From Elusimicrobia bacterium GWC2_64_44 (GTDB taxonomy: Bacteria; Elusimicrobiota; Elusimicrobia; Elusimicrobiales; UBA9959): 64,000 bases of DNA. The stretch covers positions 3,393 through 67,392 of the forward strand of contig MGUG01000054.1 of assembly GCA_001799845.1 (NCBI GenBank). Direction: 5' to 3'. The notes beneath the pieces were generated by a model. It did no database searches. It was not told where the DNA came from and saw only the letters and a program-made list of their open reading frames with translations. Shown in pieces: positions 26,907 to 35,924 of the stretch. Position 1 is the first letter of the stretch. Each line of letters opens with the position of its first letter. A program made the position numbers and the translations under genes.

Positions 26907-28107
26907 GGCCGAGCAGGCCCAGCCAGAGCCCGGCCGTCTTTTCCAGCCCGAACTCGCCGGCGCGCCTGCGGCCGGCGGCGGCGTAGGCCCGCAGAGCCGC
27001 CGGGGCGCCCAGCATTTCCGATAATTTATCCGCCCAGGCCCGCTCCGCCGCTTCGAGGGGGGCGCCGGCCGGCAGCCGCAGCCCCGAGAGGGGCGGCATC
27101 AGCAGGCCGTAGTCGCCGTGCTCCGGCTCTGCCGCCTGTACTCCGGACGGCGTGGCGGGGGCCAGCAGCTCCCGCGGGCCGGAATCGCAATCAGAGGAGA
27201 TCACCGGCACGCCGCTGGCCATGGCTTCCAGCAGGGCGTTGGGAAAGCCTTCCCACAGCGAGGTGAAGGCGAAGAGGCGCGCGCGCGCGGTGAACTGGTG
27301 CGGGTTCGGGCAAAAACCGGCGAAGTAAACGTCCGCGTCTCCCGGCGGCTCTCCGGCTCCGGGAAAAGTTTTAAAGCCCAGCTGCTCCGAGAGTGAGCGC
27401 AGGTAGCGGCCCAGCTCGCCTTCGCCTAGAAAGACGAGCGCCGTCTCGGGCCGGTTCTTTTTCAGTTCTTTGAAAGCGCGCAGCAGATGCCAGTGTCCCT
27501 TGGCCGCAGTCAGGCGCCCGCCGGTCACGACGACGGGGCGGGCGAAGACCGCGGCCCAGGGAGCGGGCAGGGGCTCGGCCGCCTGGCGGGCTATGCCGTC
27601 TGCGTCGCAGCCGTTGGGCACTACGCGGAGTTTGTCCTCCGGCACTCCGAAATTCACGGCGAGATCTCGCCGGACGCCCTCGGAATTGGCGACGATCAGG
27701 GCCGCCCTGGGGTAGTAGCGCCTGATCAGCGGGCGCATCAGCGCGCCGCGCAGCCCGGAAAACTCTCCGGACGGGCGAGTGCGCTCGCAGATGACGGCCC
27801 GGTGGCCGCTGGAAGCCGCGGCTATGACGTTGACGAGGTTGGCCCGCTCCATGAAGGAGAGCACCGTGTCACCGGGGCCGGCCAGCGCGGCGAGGCGCCG
27901 GGCGTAAAGAGGGATGGCCGCCGTCTTCAGCAGCGGCGAGGTGCCGGCCCGGTGGGCCGAAAGGGGTATGGGCCTGACCGGCGCCGGCAGCGAGGCTTCG
28001 TCCTCGAGGAGGTAGAGGCCGTCGTGGGGCAGCAGGCCGGCCAGCGCGGCGAACTGTTTTTCCGCGCCGCCGCGGAACAGGGAATTTATCAGCAGTTTGA
28101 GCGCCAT
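26896..28107 (-). CDS. GT4-family glycosyltransferase
   Basis: A 403-residue GT-B fold enzyme. The N-terminal INSLFRGGAEKQFAALA is typical of family-4 acceptor domains. VVTGGRLTAAKGHWHLLRAF opens the nucleotide-sugar domain. SLWEGFPNALLEAMASGVPVISSDCDSGPREL carries the EX7E-type donor site. It probably adds a hexose to a lipid- or polysaccharide-linked acceptor; the specificity is unknown. No other glycan genes flank it. The ATG at 28107 follows TACAAT by six nt without a Shine-Dalgarno sequence, so it is likely leaderless. Confidence 0.88.
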   Translation of the reverse strand: MALKLLINSLFRGGAEKQFAALAGLLPHDGLYLLEDEASLPAPVRPIPLSAHRAGTSPLLKTAAIPLYARRLAALAGPGDTVLSFMERANLVNVIAAASSGHRAVICERTRPSGEFSGLRGALMRPLIRRYYPRAALIVANSEGVRRDLAVNFGVPEDKLRVVPNGCDADGIARQAAEPLPAPWAAVFARPVVVTGGRLTAAKGHWHLLRAFKELKKNRPETALVFLGEGELGRYLRSLSEQLGFKTFPGAGEPPGDADVYFAGFCPNPHQFTARARLFAFTSLWEGFPNALLEAMASGVPVISSDCDSGPRELLAPATPSGVQAAEPEHGDYGLLMPPLSGLRLPAGAPLEAAERAWADKLSEMLGAPAALRAYAAAGRRRAGEFGLEKTAGLWLGLLGPTT

Positions 28108-28113
28108 CAGCCA

Positions 28114-28119
28114 ATTGTA
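28114..28119 (-). promoter_or_regulatory. -10 hexamer of leaderless glycosyltransferase gene
   Basis: Minus-strand TACAAT, then TGGCTG, then the ATG at 28107. Confidence 0.45.
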
Positions 28120-28205
28120 GAATATTTCCCGCGGGGGCGCTTTTTACTGCGCTGAAAATCGTGTAGAATAACGGTGCCGGGCGGGTTCCCGGCGCAGGGG
28201 GACAA

Positions 28206-29135
28206 ATGGGGCTATTGATATCATTGCTATTGGCGGCGGCGGCGCCGGCAGGCGCTCAGGCGCCGAGGACGCTTAGCGGCCACCGCGCCGCGGTTGAGGC
28301 TGTGGCCTTCTCACCGGACGGCAAGTACGTCGCCTCCGGAGGCATGGACTCCAACGTCGCGCTGTGGACGGCCAAGACCGGGGCGTTGAAAAAGCTCCTG
28401 GTGGGCCACAAGGGCGGCGTGTGGGGGCTGCATTTCTCTCCGGAGGGGGACTACCTGGCGTCCGCCGACACCGGCAACATCGAGGTCTGGACCGTCCCCG
28501 GCGGCAAGAACTACAAGAGCGTACCGGGCCACGCGCATACGCTTTACGCCCTGCGGTTCTCGCCCGCGGGTGAGTACCTGGCGGCCGCCGGCTTCGGCGG
28601 CGTGGGGCTGTGGACCTTTCCCGAATGCGACGTCTACAAGGTGATGAAGGGGCCGGTGCAGAGCGCGCACGCCCTGGCCTTCGTGCCCAATGTGACCTCC
28701 CTGGTCACCGGCAACGCGAACGGGACCGTGACGGTCTGGAACATGAACGACGGGCGTATAGCGCGCACCATCAACGCTCACAAGGACGCCGTGAAGGCCC
28801 TGGCGCTGACGCCCGACGGCAAACTGGCGGTGTCGGCGGGCCTCGACGGGGACGTCAAGGTCTGGAAGCTGGCCGACGGCAGTCTGGTGAAGACCTTCGC
28901 CGCCCACGCAGGGGGCGCGAGGGCGGTAGCCGTGTCGCCCGACGGGGCCACGGTGGCCAGCGGGGGCATGGACGGCCTGGTGAAGCTTTGGCCGCTGCGC
29001 GGCCCGCAGGTGAAGGAATCTAAGGAGCTAAAGGACCACGAGGCCAGCGTGGAGGCCGTGGCTTTCTCTCCCGATGGCAAGAGCCTGGTCTCCGGGTCGA
29101 AGGACAAAACGGTGAAGATCTGGAAGCTTAAATAA
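28206..29135 (+). CDS. Exported WD40-repeat beta-propeller protein
   Basis: A 309-residue protein made almost wholly of about seven WD40 blades, such as GHRAAVEAVAFSPDGKYVASGG and LKDHEASVEAVAFSPDGKSL, with VWN, VWK, IWK and LWP closing strands. The first 20 residues are a signal peptide (MGLLISLLLAAAAPAGAQA), so the propeller is probably periplasmic, which is less usual than cytoplasmic WD40 proteins. Propellers serve as binding platforms; the partner is unknown. It is a single gene with a strong terminator downstream and no linked kinase or peptidase domain. Confidence 0.88.
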   Translation: MGLLISLLLAAAAPAGAQAPRTLSGHRAAVEAVAFSPDGKYVASGGMDSNVALWTAKTGALKKLLVGHKGGVWGLHFSPEGDYLASADTGNIEVWTVPGGKNYKSVPGHAHTLYALRFSPAGEYLAAAGFGGVGLWTFPECDVYKVMKGPVQSAHALAFVPNVTSLVTGNANGTVTVWNMNDGRIARTINAHKDAVKALALTPDGKLAVSAGLDGDVKVWKLADGSLVKTFAAHAGGARAVAVSPDGATVASGGMDGLVKLWPLRGPQVKESKELKDHEASVEAVAFSPDGKSLVSGSKDKTVKIWKLK

Positions 29136-29149
29136 CGGGCCAACGGAAT

Positions 29150-29179
29150 AAAAAAGGGCGGAACCTTCCGCCCTTTTTT
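29150..29179. terminator. Bidirectional terminator
   Basis: AAAAAAGGGCGGAA pairs with TTCCGCCCTTTTTT around a CC loop. It separates the convergent WD40 and nucleoside-transporter genes and would work on both strands. Confidence 0.9.
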
Positions 29180-29194
29180 ATTGCCCCGGCGGGC

Positions 29195-30439
29195 CTAGAT
29201 GAGCAGGCCCGCTACGGTAGCGGACAGGAAGCCCGCCAGCGAGCTGGCCAGCAGGGCGTAGAGGCCCAGCTTGGCGAGATCGTGGCGGCGCTCCGGCGCC
29301 ATGGCGCCGATGCCGCCGATCTGGATGGCGATGGAGAGGAAGTTGGCGAAGCCGCACAGCGCGTAGGAGGCCATGGCGACGGAGCGGTCGCTCATGACTC
29401 CGGGGTTGGCCTTGAGGAAGGTGGACATGTTCAGGTAGGCCACGAACTCGTTGAGCACGGTCTTCTGGCCCATCCAGCTGGCCACCTGCTGCATCTCGTT
29501 GGACGGCACGCCCATCACCCAGGCCAGCGGCGTGAAGAGCCAGCCGAAGATCCGCTCCAGGGTCAGGCCCTGTACGCCGACGAAGCCGGCGCCGTAGCCG
29601 AGCAGATAATTGGCCATCGCCAGGATGGCCATGAAGGCGATCAGGCAGGCGGTGACGTTGATGGCCAGCTGCATGCCCACCGAGGAGCCGTTGGCGGCGG
29701 CATCGATCACGTTGGCGTCGGTGACCTCGAGCTGCATCTTCACTATGCCCTTGGTCTCGGACTCTTCGGTCTCGGGGACGATGATCTTGGCCATTACCAG
29801 GCCGGCAGGGGCGGCCATGATGGAGGCGGCCAGCAGGTGGCCGGCGATGTTCGGGATGGAATCCACGAGCAGCCCGACGTAGGCCGCCATGATGCCGCCA
29901 GAAATAGTAGCCATGCCGCCGGTCATTATGGCCATCAGCTCGGACTGAGTCATGCTTGCCACGTAGGGCCGCACCACCAGCGGGGCCTCGGTCTGCCCTA
30001 CGAAGATGTTGGCGCTGGCGGACAGCGATTCCGAGCCGGAAGTGCCCATGACCCTGGCCATGACCTTGGCGAAGACCAGCACCACTTTCTGCATGATGCC
30101 CAGGTAGTAAAGCACGGACATCAGCGCGGAGACGAAGACGATGGTTGGCAGCACGCGCACGGCGAAGATGAAGCCCATGGAAGGGTTGGTCACCAGAGAG
30201 CCGAAGACGAACTCGGCGCCCTTGTCGGAGAACGAGAGCAGTTTGACTATGATGTCGTTCATGGTCGCGAAGAAGTAGCGGCCCCAGGGCAGCTTCAGGA
30301 CGATGACGGCGAAGGTGACCTGCAGCAGCAGGCCCGCCCCGACCGTTTTATAGTTGATGGCCTTCTTGTTCTTGCTGGCCAGCCAGGCGATACCCAGCAG
30401 GACGAATATGCCGAAAAAACCAATCAGCTTCGGTGACAT
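29195..30439 (-). CDS. Concentrative nucleoside transporter (NupC/CNT family)
   Basis: A 414-residue CNT permease that imports nucleosides with H+ or Na+. The family core is seen in FVGQTEAPLVVRPYVASMTQSELMAIMTGGMATISGGIMAAYV and in the C-terminal LNEFVAYLNM with CGFANFLSIAIQIGGIGAMAPERR, which line the nucleoside and ion sites. Length fits the bacterial group. Its ATG has AGGAGAGCTC ahead of it. The DeoB-like phosphopentomutase at 45212 would let the ribose moiety enter central metabolism, so nucleoside salvage is plausible. Confidence 0.93.
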   Translation of the reverse strand: MSPKLIGFFGIFVLLGIAWLASKNKKAINYKTVGAGLLLQVTFAVIVLKLPWGRYFFATMNDIIVKLLSFSDKGAEFVFGSLVTNPSMGFIFAVRVLPTIVFVSALMSVLYYLGIMQKVVLVFAKVMARVMGTSGSESLSASANIFVGQTEAPLVVRPYVASMTQSELMAIMTGGMATISGGIMAAYVGLLVDSIPNIAGHLLAASIMAAPAGLVMAKIIVPETEESETKGIVKMQLEVTDANVIDAAANGSSVGMQLAINVTACLIAFMAILAMANYLLGYGAGFVGVQGLTLERIFGWLFTPLAWVMGVPSNEMQQVASWMGQKTVLNEFVAYLNMSTFLKANPGVMSDRSVAMASYALCGFANFLSIAIQIGGIGAMAPERRHDLAKLGLYALLASSLAGFLSATVAGLLI

Positions 30440-30490
30440 GAGCTCTCCTAAACCGCTGAAGTTATAACTGAATTATACAAATTTGGCCCG

Positions 30491-31006
30491 TCAGTAGGCG
30501 CCGCGGACTTTGCCGGTGACGGCGGTGAGGGGGAGGAAGTAGACGGGGGCGCCCGTGGCGGGGTCTTTCCAAGAGGCGGAATCCAGGGAATTGTCGCGGT
30601 TGTCGCCGAGCACAAAGAGGTGGCCCGCGGGAACGGTGAGGGGCCCCAGGTTGTCGCCGGCGAGCAGCTCGTCGGGACGGGTGTAGGCGGCGTAGCGCTC
30701 GTAGATGTGCTCGCCGTTGAGGTAGACCTTCTTCTCGCGCAGCTCCACGGTGTCGCCCGGTACGGCGATGACGCGCTTGACCGATTCATGCTCTTCGCCG
30801 ACGGGGGACCTGAAGGAAACTATTTCGCCGCGGCGCGGCTCGCGGAAAAGATAGACGACGCGGTCCAGCACCAGGTGGTGGCCCAGCGCCAGCGTAGGAG
30901 CCATCGACTCGCTCGCTATGACGATGGGCGCCGCCACCCACCGGCGCACGAACAGGGCGGCCGCCAGGGTGATCACCACGATAACGGTAGTCCTGACCGG
31001 CTTCAT
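30491..31006 (-). CDS. lepB: Signal peptidase I
   Basis: A 171-residue serine-lysine peptidase that removes signal peptides at the outer face of the inner membrane. Box B SESMAPTL has the catalytic Ser. VKRVIAVPGDTVELR contains the catalytic Lys (VKRV), and GDNRDNSLDSA is box E. One N-terminal membrane anchor (TTVIVVITLAAALFV) is present. The start at ATG 31006 lies two nt after the GH3 gene stop; a longer in-frame reading would overlap that gene wholly. It is short compared with E. coli LepB, like Gram-positive SipS types. The symbol is assigned by function; paralogues elsewhere are possible. Confidence 0.9.
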   Translation of the reverse strand: MKPVRTTVIVVITLAAALFVRRWVAAPIVIASESMAPTLALGHHLVLDRVVYLFREPRRGEIVSFRSPVGEEHESVKRVIAVPGDTVELREKKVYLNGEHIYERYAAYTRPDELLAGDNLGPLTVPAGHLFVLGDNRDNSLDSASWKDPATGAPVYFLPLTAVTGKVRGAY

Positions 31007-31008
31007 AA

Positions 31009-32634
31009 TTAGTTGGGCAGCTCCACCGGGAGCGTGCCGGCGGGAGCCAGCTGCCCCGTCAGTATCTCCCCGGCGGCGGCCATGGACGGGGCCGTCATGC
31101 CGTACAGGGCCAGCACGGTGGAGGCGCCCGGGTAGGCCGCGATGTCGTAGGGGTTCATCAGGCTCAGCAGCACCGCCGGCTTGCCGTAATTGACCAGGAT
31201 ATTTATGGCGTCGCGCTGGCTGGCGTTCTGTACGCCGGTCCACTGGAAGCTGCCCAGCACCAGGATGTCCGCCTCGGCCGCGGCCGCCGTAAGCTTCCTG
31301 AGCTCGGCGCCGCTGACGCCGATATCGAAGAAGTACTGGCTGGCCTGGTAGCCGCTCTCGCGCAGCACACGGTAGAGGCTCAGGGCGTTGCCGGCGAAGC
31401 GCTGCGGCGAGAAAATTATAATGGCGATCTTCTTGTCCTTCGGCAGCGGGATCAGGCCGGCGTCGCGCACCAGCGTGGCGGCCTGCCGCGACAGACTGCC
31501 GGTGATCTCCAGGTAAGCCTTGTCGAAGGGGGAAGGGGTTTCCGGAGGGCCGAAGAGCCCGGCCGCGCGCTTGGCCTCCAGGACGCGGTAATAGGCGTCG
31601 TTGAGGCGGGTCTCGTTGATCTCGCCGGCGCGCACCTGGCGGGCTATCTCGCGCGCCGCGGCGCGTGGGTCCCCGGTGCCTATGAGCAGGATGTCCGCGC
31701 CGGCCTTCAGCGCGGCCGCGGCCGCCCGGGGTACGCTCATGCGCAGCGTGATGGCCCGCATGTCCAGGCTGTCGGTCACGACCAGGCCGCGGTAGCCCAT
31801 CTCAATCTTGAGCAGGCCGGCCAGCACCGCGCGCGAGAGCGTGGCCGGGTTGTCCTTGTCCAGCGCGGGGTAGCGGATGTGGGCCGTCATGATAGCCGGC
31901 ACGCCGGCCGCCGCCGCGGCCCTGAAGGGCAGCAGGTGGGTGGCGTGCAGGTCGGCCGTGGAGAGGGAGATCTCGGGGAGGGTCTTGTGCGAGTCTTTCT
32001 CGGCCGCGCCGTGGCCAGGGAAATGCTTGGCCACCGCTATCACGCCGGAGGCCTTGAAACCGTTGAGGATGGCCGTGCCCAGGCGGGCGGTCTTGACGGG
32101 GTCCGAGCCCAGCGACCGGATGCCGATTATGGGATTTTTGGGATTGGTGTTAACGTCGAGCACAGGGCCGAAGGCCATGTTGATGCCCGCGCGGCGCAGC
32201 TCCTTGCCGGCCAGGTAGAAGAGCGTGGCTGTGCCGTTCTCGTCGCCGGCGGCGCCCAGCATCATGTTGGTGGGGAGCTCCAGCAGGCCCAGCGTGGTGG
32301 GCACGTAGACGCTGCCTCCCTCGTAGTCCACCGCTATGAAGAGCGGGGTCTTCTCGCCCGACTCAGCGGCCGCCGCCTGCAGGCGCTCCGTGAGCTTGCG
32401 CGTTTCTTCCAGCGAGTAGGAGCCCCATTGCAGCTGCACGCCGCCAAGACCTGCCCGGGCGGCCTTAACGGCCCTGGCGGAGGTGTCGGCTCCGGCGGAG
32501 ATGATGAGCAGCTGGCCGGCCTTCTCCTCGAGCGTGGGTTCGGCCGCGGCGGGGGAGAGCGCCAGGGCGGCCAGCAGGAAAACGCCCGCTGAGCGGGCGT
32601 GTTTCCGTGCTGCCTGGCGCGTGATAGGTCTCAC
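31009..32634 (-). CDS. nagZ: GH3 beta-N-acetylglucosaminidase, NagZ-like
   Basis: A 541-residue glycoside hydrolase family 3 enzyme. KHFPGHGAAEKDSHK carries the His-Asp general acid/base pair used by NagZ enzymes, and GLVVTDSLDM has the Asp nucleophile. A C-terminal (alpha/beta) GH3-C domain of about 190 residues follows (KKIAIIIFSPQRFAG), as in two-domain NagZ proteins of Gram-positives and Bacteroidetes. A signal-like stretch (GVFLLAALALSPAAA) suggests periplasmic muropeptide recycling. The ATG overlaps the stop of the CsgG-VWA gene by 4 nt, so the two are co-translated. Confidence 0.88.
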   Translation of the reverse strand: MRPITRQAARKHARSAGVFLLAALALSPAAAEPTLEEKAGQLLIISAGADTSARAVKAARAGLGGVQLQWGSYSLEETRKLTERLQAAAAESGEKTPLFIAVDYEGGSVYVPTTLGLLELPTNMMLGAAGDENGTATLFYLAGKELRRAGINMAFGPVLDVNTNPKNPIIGIRSLGSDPVKTARLGTAILNGFKASGVIAVAKHFPGHGAAEKDSHKTLPEISLSTADLHATHLLPFRAAAAAGVPAIMTAHIRYPALDKDNPATLSRAVLAGLLKIEMGYRGLVVTDSLDMRAITLRMSVPRAAAAALKAGADILLIGTGDPRAAAREIARQVRAGEINETRLNDAYYRVLEAKRAAGLFGPPETPSPFDKAYLEITGSLSRQAATLVRDAGLIPLPKDKKIAIIIFSPQRFAGNALSLYRVLRESGYQASQYFFDIGVSGAELRKLTAAAAEADILVLGSFQWTGVQNASQRDAINILVNYGKPAVLLSLMNPYDIAAYPGASTVLALYGMTAPSMAAAGEILTGQLAPAGTLPVELPN

Positions 32635-34214
32635 TTCTGGAACTTGTAGCCGCGCTTGGTGGCCTGGGTCCGGATGGATTCTATCATGGCCTTGTCCAGG
32701 GTGTTGGCGCCGGAGGCTTTCTTCTCCTCGGCGGAAATGTAGGCCTTGCGCTGGGACTGCAGGGCGTTGATCTCTTCCTTGATGCGCTTGCGCTCCGCCA
32801 GCTTCCCGTCGAGGTACTTCTCGCGGGCCGCTTTGTCGAGCTTCTGCACCTCGGCCGGGAGCTGGTCGGCCTTGATATCCTCTTTTTTCATCGCGCCGCT
32901 CTCCAGCGCGGAGACTGCGTCCCAGTCGGCCTCGGCCGCCGCCTGCGCGGGGGCCGCCGCGGCCTGGAACGCGGCGCGCTCGGCGTAGACGGACTTGCCC
33001 GCGCCTCTCGCCACTGCCTCAGAGGCGGCTTTATCGGCCAGCTTCTGCCCGCCGGAGGAACCGTAGCTCACGTAGGTGCTGTTCAGCTGTGCGCTGAGCT
33101 GGGCTATCTTGTCGTCCTGCGGGGCCGCTATCTGGTAGGCCACCGCGCCCTGGTCGATGTTGGTGTAGTCGCCTTCGGCCAGGTCGGCCCCCGTCTTCCA
33201 CTGCTCGGCCAGGCCCTGCTGCCTGGCGCCGCAGTAGATGGTGTTCACGAAAATGTTCTTCGCTTTGGCCTTGGCGACGGCGTCCTGGAACGGCACCGGG
33301 CCCTGGGTGAAGGGCTCGTTGCCGGCGATGAAGATGGCTTTGTAGACGTCGGACTTGGGGCTCCATTTGAGCTCGGCCACGGCGGTGGCGATGGCCTGGC
33401 CGCAGTACTCGTCGCCGCCGTTGGTGCGCAGGGAGAACAGCTCCTTCGACACGGCGTCCAGGTCGGCCGTGAAGGGCATGACCTGGCGCATCCAGCCGTT
33501 CTGGGGGGACAGGCCGGAGTTGCCGTACTCGTAAAGCGCCACTTCTATCACGGGCCTGGAGCCGCTCTTCTCGGCGGAGACCAGCTCGTTGACTATCTTC
33601 CAGAGCTGCGTGCGGGCCTGGTTGATGAGGCCGTCCATGGAGCCCGAGGTGTCGAGCAGCACGGCCACCTGCACCAGCGGTTTGGAGCCGAAATTAGTGG
33701 TCACGGCCGTGCCGGTCCCGGTCCCCGTTCCGGTAGCGGCGGCGGTATCTTTCCAGGTCTTCTTGACCGGCAGCGAGGCTGCCGCGAGGATCTTGGCGGT
33801 CTCGGTCTCTACCACGCGGGCGTTGATCTCGGTCCTGCTCTCTTTGAGGTCGTTAAGGGTGCCGGTGACGATGGCGTCGGCGCCGAGCGTCTTGCCCAGC
33901 TTCTTTACCGTGGCTTCGTCCATGGCGCCGGAGGCCTGCAGGTTCAGTTCGCCCATGACTTTTTTCAGCAGGCCGCGCTCTATCAGCGTGATCTTCTTGT
34001 TCTGGGCCAGCGCGGTGATGAGGCGCTCCTGCACCACCACCGGGCCCTCGGAGGCCTTGCCGCCCGCGTAGGGGAATTCCAGCACGGCAAGCTTGATGGA
34101 GGGGCGGTCCTTGAGGCCGGCGGACAGCTTGTCCGCGAGCTTCTCCAGGGACTGGGCGGCGGCGGCGCCGGCAAAAGAGCAGAGCAGGGTCAGCGAGAAT
34201 AACATTTTTTTCAT
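32631..34214 (-). CDS. Exported CsgG-like plus von Willebrand A protein
   Basis: A 527-residue protein. The signal peptide is MKKMLFSLTLLCSFAGAAAA. Residues about 30-150 resemble CsgG/FlgO-type domains (KLAVLEFPYAGG, ITLIERGLLKKVMGEL, LGADAIVTGTL). A Gly-Thr repeat linker (TGTGTGTGT) leads to a VWA domain with the metal site DTSGS at 188-192. A charged helical tail (REKYLDGKLAERKRIKEEIN) follows. I chose the ATG at 34214 because GGAGGA lies four nt upstream. CsgG-like domains sit in outer-membrane or periplasmic assemblies and VWA domains bind partners through metal; together with nagZ the context suggests envelope or peptidoglycan maintenance. Confidence 0.8.
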   Translation of the reverse strand: MKKMLFSLTLLCSFAGAAAAQSLEKLADKLSAGLKDRPSIKLAVLEFPYAGGKASEGPVVVQERLITALAQNKKITLIERGLLKKVMGELNLQASGAMDEATVKKLGKTLGADAIVTGTLNDLKESRTEINARVVETETAKILAAASLPVKKTWKDTAAATGTGTGTGTAVTTNFGSKPLVQVAVLLDTSGSMDGLINQARTQLWKIVNELVSAEKSGSRPVIEVALYEYGNSGLSPQNGWMRQVMPFTADLDAVSKELFSLRTNGGDEYCGQAIATAVAELKWSPKSDVYKAIFIAGNEPFTQGPVPFQDAVAKAKAKNIFVNTIYCGARQQGLAEQWKTGADLAEGDYTNIDQGAVAYQIAAPQDDKIAQLSAQLNSTYVSYGSSGGQKLADKAASEAVARGAGKSVYAERAAFQAAAAPAQAAAEADWDAVSALESGAMKKEDIKADQLPAEVQKLDKAAREKYLDGKLAERKRIKEEINALQSQRKAYISAEEKKASGANTLDKAMIESIRTQATKRGYKFQK

Positions 34215-34328
34215 AGAGTCCTCCGGCAACTGCTTTTTAGGATACTAAAAATAAGAAGATCATGGCCACACTATTGAAGCCCCTTCAAAAAAGATGTAAC
34301 TTAATGCAAACGACAGGGGGAACAACCA

Positions 34329-35339
34329 GTGAAGAGAACCTCATTGCTAGCTTTTATCGCGGCCGCCGGGCTTTTCGCCGCCTGCGGCGACAGGGACGGG
34401 GGCGCCTATAAGCAGTCCACCTTCATCATGAACGTGCCGGCCCAGGTCAAGGTCTACGGCGCGGGCGAGGCCGAGGGCAAGGCCGTTGCCGACGCCATCT
34501 TCGCCGAGTGGAACCGCATCTCCGGCGAGTTCAGCTTCAGCGACCAGTACAGCCTCACTTCTGTAGTGAACAAGAAGGCCTACGGCGAATGGGTCAAGGT
34601 GGACGAAGAGTTCATGACGCTGCTCTCGCTGTCGCTCGATTATTACCGCCTGACCGGCGGGGCCTTCGACATCACCTTCGCCCCGCTCTGGCCCATCTGG
34701 AAGGACGCGGCTTCCACCAAGAAGATGCCGGCTAAAGAGGAGATCATCCGCGCGCTGTCCAATATGGGCTCTAACTACATCCAGGTGGACGCCGCCCGCC
34801 GGATGGTGCGCTTCAGCCGGCCCGTGCAGATCAACATGGGCGGCGTGCTGCGCGGCTACTGTTTCGTGCGCGCGGCCAAAATGCTGCGCGAGTCCGCGCC
34901 CCCTTACAAGGTGGAGCTGTGGCTGGGCAGCAACATGCTGGCGTACGGCAAGGGCGACTGGGAGTACGAGGTGAAGGACCCCTTCAACGAGGACAAGGCC
35001 TTCGGCCGCCTCAAGTTCGAGGACGGCGTGGTGATGTCCTCGTCGGGCCGGGAGCATTTCGTACAGATAGAGGGTAAGCTCTATTCCCATATCCTGGACC
35101 TCAAGACCGGCTACCCGCTGGAGAACTTCTCCAGCCTGGTGGTCTATTTCCCCAAGCTGGAGAGCGAGAACTTCCTGGCCTCGGCCGTGCTGGCCGTGAT
35201 GGGGCAGGACAAGGCCTTCGCGATGCTCTCCAGGATGAAGGGGACCGCCGCCGTCTGGATAGACGGGGCCGGGCGCGAGACGGTGCTGGCCAACGAAGGC
35301 AGCGGGGCCCGCTGGGAAAAGACCAAGAGATTCTTCTGA
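34329..35339 (+). CDS. apbE: FAD:protein FMN transferase (ApbE), lipoprotein
   Basis: A 336-residue ApbE-family enzyme that attaches FMN covalently to Thr/Ser of redox proteins using FAD. A lipobox LFAAC with Cys19 anchors it in the envelope. Family motifs seen are FNR-like WNRISGEFSFSD, GAFDITFAPLWPIWK, VQINMGGVLRGYCFVRAA and SHILDLKTGYPL. Some features are divergent, for instance GSNMLAYGKGDW in place of the common GGN.. segment. A GTG start at 34329 is supported by the AGGGGGA ribosome site. No rnf or nqr target operon is in the window. A strong terminator follows. Confidence 0.85.
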   Translation: MKRTSLLAFIAAAGLFAACGDRDGGAYKQSTFIMNVPAQVKVYGAGEAEGKAVADAIFAEWNRISGEFSFSDQYSLTSVVNKKAYGEWVKVDEEFMTLLSLSLDYYRLTGGAFDITFAPLWPIWKDAASTKKMPAKEEIIRALSNMGSNYIQVDAARRMVRFSRPVQINMGGVLRGYCFVRAAKMLRESAPPYKVELWLGSNMLAYGKGDWEYEVKDPFNEDKAFGRLKFEDGVVMSSSGREHFVQIEGKLYSHILDLKTGYPLENFSSLVVYFPKLESENFLASAVLAVMGQDKAFAMLSRMKGTAAVWIDGAGRETVLANEGSGARWEKTKRFF

Positions 35340-35352
35340 AGCCGCAGGGCGT

Positions 35353-35383
35353 AAAAAACCCCGGGCCGCCCCGGGGTTTTTTT
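35353..35383. terminator. Bidirectional terminator
   Basis: AAAAAACCCCGGG and CCCCGGGGTTTTTTT form a perfect hairpin with U-tracts both ways between apbE and the convergent asparaginase-like gene. Confidence 0.9.
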
Positions 35384-35390
35384 ATTCCGC

Positions 35391-35879
35391 CTAGTCGGCC
35401 TCTTCGAACTCGCCTTTAACCTTGTTCTTGCGCACGTTGTACCAGTTGAAGTAGCGGCCGTTCATGGCTATGTAGACGCCGGGCGGCAGGGTCTGCGCGA
35501 AGGACAGCGCCGAGCCCAGGTTGAACATGCCGTCGGAGGAGCCGAACTTGTAGGGCACCATGGCGCCGGTCAGTATGATGGTCTTGTCCTTCACGCTGGT
35601 CCCGAGCAGGCGGGCGGTTTCCGGCATGGTGTCGGTGCCATGCGTGACCACGATGTGCTTTTCCTTAGCCGTCAGGCACTCTTTCAGGACCCTGCGGCGG
35701 TGGGCCGCGGTCATGAACAGGCTGTCTATCATCATCAGCGTCTTGACCTTAACCGGCACGCGCGAGCGGCCGAGCTTGAGCATCTCGTAAAGGTGCGTCT
35801 TGCGGAAGAACAGCGAGCCGTTGAGCTCGTTGTACTCCTTGTCGAAGGTGCCGCCCGTGATGAAAAGTTTTATGGTCAT
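35391..35879 (-). CDS. Single-domain asparaginase-like protein
   Basis: A 162-residue protein covering only the N-terminal domain of type I/II asparaginases. The catalytic Thr motif FITGGTFDKEYN is at residues 6-17, and the second motif VVTHGTDTMPETA near 80. Full enzymes are about 330 residues with a second domain, so this is half length. Both catalytic threonines and the Asp/Lys triad region (LTGAMVPYK) remain, and the stop is clean with no downstream in-frame remnant. It may act as a homo-oligomer or on another amide. It is followed by a terminator and preceded by the M18 gene in the same orientation (45-bp gap). Confidence 0.78.
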   Translation of the reverse strand: MTIKLFITGGTFDKEYNELNGSLFFRKTHLYEMLKLGRSRVPVKVKTLMMIDSLFMTAAHRRRVLKECLTAKEKHIVVTHGTDTMPETARLLGTSVKDKTIILTGAMVPYKFGSSDGMFNLGSALSFAQTLPPGVYIAMNGRYFNWYNVRKNKVKGEFEEAD

Positions 35880-35924
35880 GGTAAATCGGAACCGGGGCCC
35901 CGCGGCCCCGGTACTCCGTCGAGG

